From: Labilithrix luteola
GTDB lineage: Bacteria; Myxococcota_A; Polyangia; Polyangiales; Polyangiaceae
DNA: 7,769 nucleotides
Assembly (NCBI GenBank): GCA_026225435.1
Contig: JAMFST010001289.1
Location: 1 to 7,769, forward strand
Direction of reading: 5' to 3'
Part shown: positions 1-5,018 of the stretch, piece after piece
Layout of the letters: each line of letters opens with the position of its first letter
How positions within the stretch are numbered: position 1 is the stretch's first letter
Notes under the pieces: model-generated
Seen by the model: the letters and a program-made list of their open reading frames with translations, nothing else
Databases searched by the model: none
Told to the model about the DNA's origin: nothing
Made by a program: the position numbers and the translations under genes

Positions 1-27
1 CGAAGGTAAGCGGCAGGATATCCGCAG

Positions 28-1296
28 TCAACGGCGAGGAGCGCCGGAATCGGCGGAGGCGCCCACGAGGCCTGGTTTCCCGGCGCCCGCGTCCCCGGTC
101 ACCGGCACCGACGCCCCCGCGGGCGTGACCGGCCAGGCGTTGAGGAAGCCGAGCGCGTCGTCCTTCGACAGGCGCGCCTTGGCGAGCGCGTCCGGGGTGA
201 GATCCGACTTGAGCGCGAACTCCTCGTCGCCGACCCCTTGCACCTGGCTCCCCTTGCGGGAGACCAGCCACTCGGTCTTCGGCGACTCCTTCGACACCTG
301 GTAGACGACGTGGAACGCCTCGTCGGCGCCGGCCACGCCGGTCACCGGCAGCGCTCCCGGCTTGGCGTGGAGCGCGCTGAACTGCGCCTTGATCTTCCCC
401 TGGTCGGCATCGACCATCGAGATGGCGCGCCAGCGCTTGGCGCCGTCGACGTAGTAGCCGACCGCGCCGGCACCGGCGCCAGGGATGCCCAGCAGGTCCT
501 TCTTGAAGAACTGGATGCCGTTCGGCACCAGGTGCGCCGAGGGGAGCGCCACCGCGCAGGCCGGGAGCTGGCCCGCGGGGAGACGGCCGGCCACCTGCTT
601 GCCGAGCGCGATGAGCACCGGGGTCGCGTCCTTGGCCAGCTGCTCCGGAGAGGCGTTCTCGTCGTTGTAGGTCAGCTCGAGCAGCTGATCATTTCTCCAG
701 ACGTACGCCTTGCCGGTGCCGATCGCGCCGAGCGCGTCGGCCGCGCTGCGCGTCAGATCGGGGAGCGGCTTGGTGGCGGTGGGATCGGTCGGATCGCTGT
801 CGGCGATGACCCGCTTGGTGAACATGCCGTAGGCGCCGGTGACGCTGTCGAACTGGGAGAGCACCACCTCGACGGTCGCTCCGCTGCCGCCGGCCGCGCC
901 GATGTAGCGGAGGGTGACGGTGCGCTTCAACCCGTAGCTCTTGTACACCTCGCACTCGCCGTCGAAGCCGGTGGTGCACACGTCGCCGAGCGTGAGCTTG
1001 CCGCGATCGCCGAAGGTGCGGACACTGTCCGCCGTGTCGAGACAGAAGTTGGCCGCCGGCGCCAACGTGCGCGGGAAGAATGGCGCGCTCACGTCATCGG
1101 AGTCGGTGCCGCCGCCGCTGGCGCACGCGTTCGCGCCGCCGCCGCCATCCCCACCGGCTGCACCGCTCGCGACGGCGCTGGGCGCGGTCGGAGAAGGAGG
1201 AGGGGGAGGTGCGCCGTGATCCTCGCTACCCTTGTCGCAACCGGCGAGGCCGCCGACGGTGAGAGCGAGCCCGATGAGGAGATGACGTGCTTGCAT
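28..1296 (-). CDS. Secreted lipoprotein of unknown function (DUF6599-like)
   Basis: A 422-residue protein with a type II signal peptide: residues 1-19 carry a short basic n-region (MQARH), a hydrophobic core and the lipobox L17-A18-G19-C20, so Cys20 should be lipidated. Asp21 at +2 would mean inner-membrane retention under the E. coli Lol rule; whether that holds here is unknown. Residues about 29-70 are a low-complexity Pro-, Ala- and Gly-rich linker with five prolines at 30-34. The globular part runs from about residue 72 (FFPRTL) to 390, with blocks such as YKSYGLKRTVTLRY, YGMFTKRV and GAGAGAVGYYVDGAKRWR. From memory these resemble the DUF6599 lipoproteins common in myxobacteria; no activity is known and no catalytic motif is seen. 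The tail (about 390-422) is again low complexity. The start at 1296 was chosen because it places the signal peptide correctly. The frame stays open upstream to about 1959, but that stretch is antisense to the pilin gene. An in-frame GTG 24 bp upstream is an alternative start. It is transcribed away from the pilus genes, so a shared function is only a guess. Confidence 0.85.
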   Translation of the reverse strand: MQARHLLIGLALTVGGLAGCDKGSEDHGAPPPPPSPTAPSAVASGAAGGDGGGGANACASGGGTDSDDVSAPFFPRTLAPAANFCLDTADSVRTFGDRGKLTLGDVCTTGFDGECEVYKSYGLKRTVTLRYIGAAGGSGATVEVVLSQFDSVTGAYGMFTKRVIADSDPTDPTATKPLPDLTRSAADALGAIGTGKAYVWRNDQLLELTYNDENASPEQLAKDATPVLIALGKQVAGRLPAGQLPACAVALPSAHLVPNGIQFFKKDLLGIPGAGAGAVGYYVDGAKRWRAISMVDADQGKIKAQFSALHAKPGALPVTGVAGADEAFHVVYQVSKESPKTEWLVSRKGSQVQGVGDEEFALKSDLTPDALAKARLSKDDALGFLNAWPVTPAGASVPVTGDAGAGKPGLVGASADSGAPRR

Positions 1297-1470
1297 GTGG
1301 GCAACGCGTCTACCACGCGGTCGCACCTTTTTGCGGAGCGGCGCAACGTTTCGTGAGCGGGCGCAGCCCAGCCGCGACCCCTCCCGCCGAGCTACCCTCG
1401 AAAGCGGCACCTTTCCATCCGTTCCCGTCGCGGCGCCCGACGGGGCACGCGCGTTGCTCATGGCAGACCG
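1297..1470. promoter_or_regulatory. Divergent intergenic region, presumed to hold both promoters
   Basis: These 174 bp separate the divergent lipoprotein and minor-pilin starts, so promoters for both must lie here or overlap the 5' coding ends. No convincing -35/-10 pair or sigma-54 -24/-12 element was recognised by eye. A short inverted repeat (CGCGT at 1305-1309, ACGCG at 1315-1319, 5-base loop) sits in the lipoprotein leader just upstream of its start; it is too short to interpret. No clear Shine-Dalgarno precedes either start. Confidence 0.4.
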
Positions 1471-2211
1471 ATGGCTCCCGTCTCGTCTCCGCCGCGTCGA
1501 CGCGTGCGCCCGTCTCTCGTCAGGCAAGCCGGCGTCAGGCAGGCCGGCTTCACGCTCATCGAGCTGATGGTCGTCGTGATCCTCGTCTCGCTCCTCGCGG
1601 TGATGGCCACCCCCGCCATGCTCGAAGCCAAGCGCGGTCGCCGGGCCTACGAGGACGCCGCGACCATCATGATGCTCTTCAAGAACGCCCGCTCCCGCGC
1701 CGTCGGCGACCAGGCGGCGGTGATGATCACCCTGACCTTCGACAACACGACGAGCACCAACCAGGGCGTCTTCCAGGAGTTCGAGTCGACCTTCGGCGCG
1801 GGCACCTTCGGCAGCGTCTCCGGCGGCCAGGCCACCATGGCGGCCTGCACCCAGCCGTCGAGCTGGGACACCACGGCCACGGGCACCAGCGCGCCGCACC
1901 CGGTGCTCATCGAGGGCTACAACATGCAGGAGCAGCTGGATCAGGACGCGCACGTCCACCTGTTCGTCACCCAGGGTACGGGGACCGCAGCGAACAGCGG
2001 AACGTTCGCCTTTTGCTTCACCCCGTCCGGCAGGATGTACACGACGTCCAGCGGCAGCCCGACCAATCCGGTGTTCACCGAGGCGACGATGCAGCCGACC
2101 GTCTTCACCGTGAAGCGTGACGTCGGTGGCAGCAGCACCACCACCTACAAGGGCCCGACGCGCAACGTGCTCGTCATGCCCAGCGGCGCCACCCGCCTGT
2201 ATTCCACGTGA
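1471..2211 (+). CDS. fimU: Minor pilin, GspH/FimT (FimU) family
   Basis: A 246-residue prepilin. The class III site is at G26|F27-T-L-I-E31, with Glu at mature position 5 and a hydrophobic helix (about 27-48) that anchors the subunit in the inner membrane and packs it into the pilus. The C-terminal region has the GspH/FimT pattern: an FCFTPSGR motif near the end and a final strand LVMPSGATRLYST. FimU-type subunits belong to the minor-pilin priming complex and link PilV/PilW/PilX to the major pilin. There are only two cysteines (in MAACTQ and FCFTP), a possible disulfide. The start is uncertain. ATG 1471 gives a 26-residue Arg-rich leader, while an in-frame GTG at 1504 would give a more usual 15-residue leader; neither has a good Shine-Dalgarno. 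A 15-bp tandem duplication lies just before the cleavage site. The stop overlaps the pilV start by 4 bases, so this is probably the first gene of the operon. Confidence 0.9.
   Translation: MAPVSSPPRRRVRPSLVRQAGVRQAGFTLIELMVVVILVSLLAVMATPAMLEAKRGRRAYEDAATIMMLFKNARSRAVGDQAAVMITLTFDNTTSTNQGVFQEFESTFGAGTFGSVSGGQATMAACTQPSSWDTTATGTSAPHPVLIEGYNMQEQLDQDAHVHLFVTQGTGTAANSGTFAFCFTPSGRMYTTSSGSPTNPVFTEATMQPTVFTVKRDVGGSSTTTYKGPTRNVLVMPSGATRLYST
1519..1548 (+). repeat. fimU: 15-bp tandem duplication encoding VRQAG twice in the FimU leader
   Basis: Two adjacent 15-base copies (1519-1533 and 1534-1548) differ at one base (GTCAGGCAAGCCGGC and GTCAGGCAGGCCGGC). Each encodes Val-Arg-Gln-Ala-Gly. The second copy ends at Gly26, the prepilin peptidase site before FTLIE. 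Removing one copy would leave a leader five residues shorter with the cleavage context intact, so this looks like a recent in-frame duplication inside the leader. Confidence 0.85.
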
Positions 2212-2897
2212 GGGCCCTGGTGAGGAAGGTGAGCTCTGCGCGCGGCTACACGATGGTGGAGGTGGCCATCTCGATGACCCTCTTCGCCATCGGCGCCGCC
2301 GCCGTCGTGGCCATGGAGCGGACCAGCGTGCAGGGGGACGCCGACGCGCGACAGCAGGACGTCGCCACGCAGGTCGCCTTCGACTGGGTCGCGCGCCTCC
2401 AGCGCGACGCGCTGAACTGGAAGACCGTCTCCCCCACCCGGACGACGGACACCCGCGACTCCAACACGACCTATCTCAACAACAACTACGTCAACGTCAC
2501 CTGCGGCACGTCCCCGGCCTACACGCCCACCTTCGTCCTCCCCGGCACGCTGAGCCCGGTCGTTGCGCTGAGCGGCAACGTCGACGGGCGCAGCTACGCC
2601 TTCGACATGTTCGGCCACGATCGGCCGCCGGGATCGACCAGCACCGTCACGCCGCCCGGCGTCGTCTACTGCGCAGAGATCTCCGAGTGCTTCCAGGACA
2701 CGGCCGTCTCTCCCGCCACGCCGAAGCTGGTACAGGCCACCGTCCGGGTCATCTGGCCGCGCAAGATCGGCTCCGCGCCCGATCCGAGCTTCTGCACGAG
2801 CGCGTCGTCGCTCGCCGCGGTGGACGTCGACGGCGGCGCGAACACGTACCACGGGGTGAGCATGACCGTGCTCCTGCAGGGAGGAATGGGACAATGA
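2208..2897 (+). CDS. pilV: Minor pilin, PilV-like
   Basis: A 229-residue prepilin with class III cleavage at G13|Y14-T-M-V-E18, Glu at mature position 5, then a hydrophobic helix to about residue 36 and the amphipathic continuation. PilV-type (GspI-like) subunits join the inner-membrane priming complex with FimU, PilW and PilX. The family call rests on the N-terminus (MVEVAISMTLFAIG), size and second position in the gene order; the globular part is Thr/Asn-rich and not recognisable by eye. It has four cysteines (VTCG, VYCA, SECF, SFCT). The GTG at 2208 overlaps the fimU stop (GTGA), allowing translational coupling. A second in-frame GTG at 2220 has a GAGGG 5 bases upstream (2210-2214) and would give a typical short 9-residue leader, so the true start may be 2220. 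The stop overlaps the pilW start (ATGA). Confidence 0.85.
   Translation: MRALVRKVSSARGYTMVEVAISMTLFAIGAAAVVAMERTSVQGDADARQQDVATQVAFDWVARLQRDALNWKTVSPTRTTDTRDSNTTYLNNNYVNVTCGTSPAYTPTFVLPGTLSPVVALSGNVDGRSYAFDMFGHDRPPGSTSTVTPPGVVYCAEISECFQDTAVSPATPKLVQATVRVIWPRKIGSAPDPSFCTSASSLAAVDVDGGANTYHGVSMTVLLQGGMGQ
2878..2885 (+). promoter_or_regulatory. Ribosome binding site of pilW
   Basis: AGGGAGGA within the end of pilV lies 8 bases upstream of ATG 2894. It fixes the pilW start, although the reading frame stays open upstream to 2117 inside pilV; that upstream part has no pilin-like or secretion features. Confidence 0.75.
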
Positions 2898-4243
2898 TCG
2901 GCCGGCTGGGGCGCAGGTTGCGACGCGGCTTCACCCTCGTCGAGCTGATGGTGGCGCTCGCCATGGGGCTCATCGTGGGCACGACGGTGGTGGCGCTCTC
3001 CAAGGAGGTGACCAACACCTTCCACGAGGAGGCGCGCATCATCACCGCCGAGTCGGGCGTGCGTGTCGCCATGGACCGCCTGCGCGCCGACATCTCCCGC
3101 GCCTCGATGATGGCGAGCCCCAACGCCGTCGCCGATCCGGCCGCCACCTTCGCAGTCGCCGCCGGCTCCCTGAAGCCGTACCTGACCCAGATGGCGGGCG
3201 TGCGCATCATCTCCGGCGGCTCGACGGCGACCACCAACTACCTCGCGGGAACGTCGGGCTTTGCCTCGGGCTCGTCGATGGACATCCCGGCGACCTACCC
3301 TTCGCCCGACGCCATCGAGATCACCGGCAACCTGTCGTCCAACGGCGACTACTACTCGGTGCAGACGCAGGGCGGCGCCGTTGGCTGCGGAGGCCAGCGG
3401 CTGATCGTCTCGAACACCGACGCGGCCTACCGCGTGGGGAGCATCGACGGCGGGCCGGGCATCGACGCCGACCGCGCCTTCCGCCTGATGTTCCTCCCGA
3501 ACACGGGCGTGGGCGTCACCTCGCCGTCGACGCTGTTCTATGCCCGCGTCCAGGACCGCAACTCCACGATCATCCCGCTCCCGCAGCAGTACGTCCTCGT
3601 CTGCAACGCCGGCTACACCGGCGGCAACCTCTACGTGGATCTCGCCCCCGCCACGTCGCTCGCCAAGACGAGCCTCGGCGAGGGGATGATCATCAACCCG
3701 GTGCACACGGTGCGCTGGCGCATCGCCAAGTCCTCGTCGACGCTCCTCAACCCCACCGGCGATCCCAAGAAGTACGATCTGATTCGCACCTTCCTCGACT
3801 ACCAGGGGAACGAGGTCGGGGGGCCGGACAACCAGAACGGCGAGGTCATCGCCGAGTACATGATCGACATGAAGTTCACCGGCAGCGTGGACTCCACGCC
3901 CGCGGGTAACGCCGACGCCGGCCCGCAGATCAACGCGCTCCCGTTCGACGACGGCGGCATCGAGAAGTGGGCCGGGCCCATCACCGCCACGACCAAGGCG
4001 CTGGCGGCCACCCTGCCCCCGTCAGGATCTCCCGCACCGCAGCGCGTGCGCTCGATCGGCATCCGGCTCTCCTCGCGCGCCTCCACTCCCGACCGCGCGC
4101 TCGACATCTACCCGGACCCGAGCAACACGACCTCGCCGTACATGTACCGGCTCCAGGTCGGGGACGCGGGGCAGTACGCGCGCGTCCGCACGCTGGTCAG
4201 CGAGGTCGTCCTCACCAATCAGGGAAACGCCACCTACCCATGA
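2894..4243 (+). CDS. pilW: Minor pilin, PilW-like
   Basis: A 449-residue prepilin. A basic 12-residue leader (MIGRLGRRLRRG) is followed by class III cleavage at G12|F13-T-L-V-E17, Glu at mature position 5 and a hydrophobic helix to about residue 33. The following helix has an RVAMDRLRADISRA pattern, as expected for PilW/GspJ-type subunits. Near the C-terminus, QRVRSIGIRL and RVRTLVSEVVLTN match the usual end of PilW/GspJ proteins. PilW is a component of the priming/tip complex and is thought to contact PilX and PilV. It is longer than the commonly quoted PilW size (about 270-350 residues), with extra Gly/Ser/Asn-rich loops in the middle. It has exactly two cysteines, C165 and C237, a likely disulfide. 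The start is supported by a strong ribosome binding site and the ATGA overlap with pilV. The stop overlaps the pilX start. Confidence 0.9.
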   Translation: MIGRLGRRLRRGFTLVELMVALAMGLIVGTTVVALSKEVTNTFHEEARIITAESGVRVAMDRLRADISRASMMASPNAVADPAATFAVAAGSLKPYLTQMAGVRIISGGSTATTNYLAGTSGFASGSSMDIPATYPSPDAIEITGNLSSNGDYYSVQTQGGAVGCGGQRLIVSNTDAAYRVGSIDGGPGIDADRAFRLMFLPNTGVGVTSPSTLFYARVQDRNSTIIPLPQQYVLVCNAGYTGGNLYVDLAPATSLAKTSLGEGMIINPVHTVRWRIAKSSSTLLNPTGDPKKYDLIRTFLDYQGNEVGGPDNQNGEVIAEYMIDMKFTGSVDSTPAGNADAGPQINALPFDDGGIEKWAGPITATTKALAATLPPSGSPAPQRVRSIGIRLSSRASTPDRALDIYPDPSNTTSPYMYRLQVGDAGQYARVRTLVSEVVLTNQGNATYP

Positions 4244-4974
4244 AGATCGCTTCGCCAGTCTCCTCGTCGCGTGAGGTTCGTTCGTCGCGTCCGGCTCGTC
4301 TGCGGGCCGCGGCGCGGCGGCGGGCGGACGGGGCGATCATCTTCATCACCGCGATGACCCTGGCGCTCCTCGCGTCGCTCGGTCTGTACGCGCTCAGCGC
4401 GACGCGCTCCGAGGTGAAGGCCAGCGGCTACATGACCCGCGTGAACATGACCGAGGGCATCCAGCAGTGGGCGCTCTCGGCGGCGATGGCCAGCCTCAAC
4501 TCGGGGGCGGCCAAGCTGATCGGCCAGGCAGAGACCCTCGGCCCTTGCTCGTCGCCCTTGACCTGCTCTGCCTACGACTCGACCAAGCCGCTCAACAACT
4601 GCCAGGCGCTGGCCAACGTCCCCCCGACCGAGACGGCGCAGACGAAGGCCTGCCTGAGCATGCCGCTCGCCGTGTACACCAGCACCAGCGGTAGCCAGGG
4701 GAGCGCGGCGCCCATCATGTGGAGCACGCCGGGCCGCACGTACCAGGCGAACGTCGACCTCTTCACCGAGATGACCAACGCGGACGAGCCGCTCACCCAG
4801 CCCGCCGGCTACGGCCAGGGGACCACGGCCTTCCGCCTGGTGACGCTCACCACCTACGGCATCCTGCACATGCACACGGGGACGAGCACCGGGACGAGCG
4901 CCAACATCGTGCACCAGGGGCGCGGCCACCTCATCGTCGGCCCGATCCCCTGCAACTCGAGCACACCGTGCTGA
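4240..4974 (+). CDS. pilX: Minor pilin / pilus assembly protein, PilX-like
   Basis: A 244-residue protein. An unusually long Arg-rich leader (residues 1-31, ending RRRADG) precedes a hydrophobic segment from A32 (AIIFITAMTLALLASLGLYAL). The probable prepilin peptidase site is G31|A32; mature position 5 is Ile36, so Glu5 is absent. The sequence after the helix (LSATRSEVKASGYMTRVNMTEGIQQWAL) fits the PilX N-terminal domain, in which a helix of small and polar residues follows the membrane segment. In type II secretion the analogous GspK lacks Glu5 and caps the pseudopilus; PilX is proposed to occupy the equivalent tip position and bind PilY1. Six cysteines are present, and the protein ends IPCNSSTPC. 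All four histidines lie at 210, 212, 225 and 230. The start ATG 4240 overlaps the pilW stop (ATGA); the nearest SD-like AGGG (4221-4224) is too distant, so coupling is likely. No in-frame ATG, GTG or TTG lies in the leader to shorten it. Confidence 0.85.
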   Translation: MKIASPVSSSREVRSSRPARLRAAARRRADGAIIFITAMTLALLASLGLYALSATRSEVKASGYMTRVNMTEGIQQWALSAAMASLNSGAAKLIGQAETLGPCSSPLTCSAYDSTKPLNNCQALANVPPTETAQTKACLSMPLAVYTSTSGSQGSAAPIMWSTPGRTYQANVDLFTEMTNADEPLTQPAGYGQGTTAFRLVTLTTYGILHMHTGTSTGTSANIVHQGRGHLIVGPIPCNSSTPC

Positions 4975-5018
4975 CGCGCACGCCGAAGACTTCGAAGACG
5001 AGAGTGAAGGAGACAGCC
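4975..5018 (+). other. Short pilX-pilY1 spacer with small repeats
   Basis: The 44 bp hold an overlapping pair of CGAAGAC direct repeats (4984-4990 and 4993-4999) and the 8-base palindrome CTTCGAAG (4990-4997), then the pilY1 ribosome binding site. No terminator-like stem with a T-run is visible, so pilY1 is probably co-transcribed with pilX. The palindrome could be chance or a weak processing or regulatory site. Confidence 0.4.
5007..5013 (+). promoter_or_regulatory. Ribosome binding site of pilY1
   Basis: AAGGAGA lies 5 bases upstream of ATG 5019 and is the best Shine-Dalgarno in the window. It fixes the pilY1 start and shows that this gene, unlike the four overlapping pilin genes, can be translated independently. 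Confidence 0.85.

Noticed and set aside
95..350. 13-base direct repeat (CCGGTCACCGGCA at 95-107 and 338-350) within the lipoprotein gene
   Set aside because: Both copies encode the same short Pro-Val-Thr-Gly stretch with the preferred codons; no flanking similarity, so it is probably chance or codon bias.
1305..1319. Small inverted repeat in the lipoprotein leader
   Set aside because: Only a 5-bp stem with a 5-base loop; such CG-rich pairs arise often by chance in this composition.
238..1356. Plus-strand open frame (372 codons) opposite the lipoprotein
   Set aside because: The composition is Arg/Gly/Ala/His-rich without any signal or domain, as expected for the shadow of a GC-rich gene; the minus strand has a clear lipobox.
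1405..1420. Possible sigma-54 promoter (GGCAC followed by a -12-like element) upstream of fimU
   Set aside because: The GGCAC half matches but the -12 half reads CATCC where TTGCA/T is expected, so the essential GC pair is absent.
1297..1959. N-terminal extension of the lipoprotein frame on the minus strand
   Set aside because: It would bury the signal peptide and lipobox 221 residues inside the protein and overlaps the fimU coding region in antisense.
2117..2893. Upstream in-frame extension of pilW
   Set aside because: The extension is an Arg/His-rich shadow of pilV. The pilin leader, ribosome binding site and ATGA overlap all place the start at 2894.
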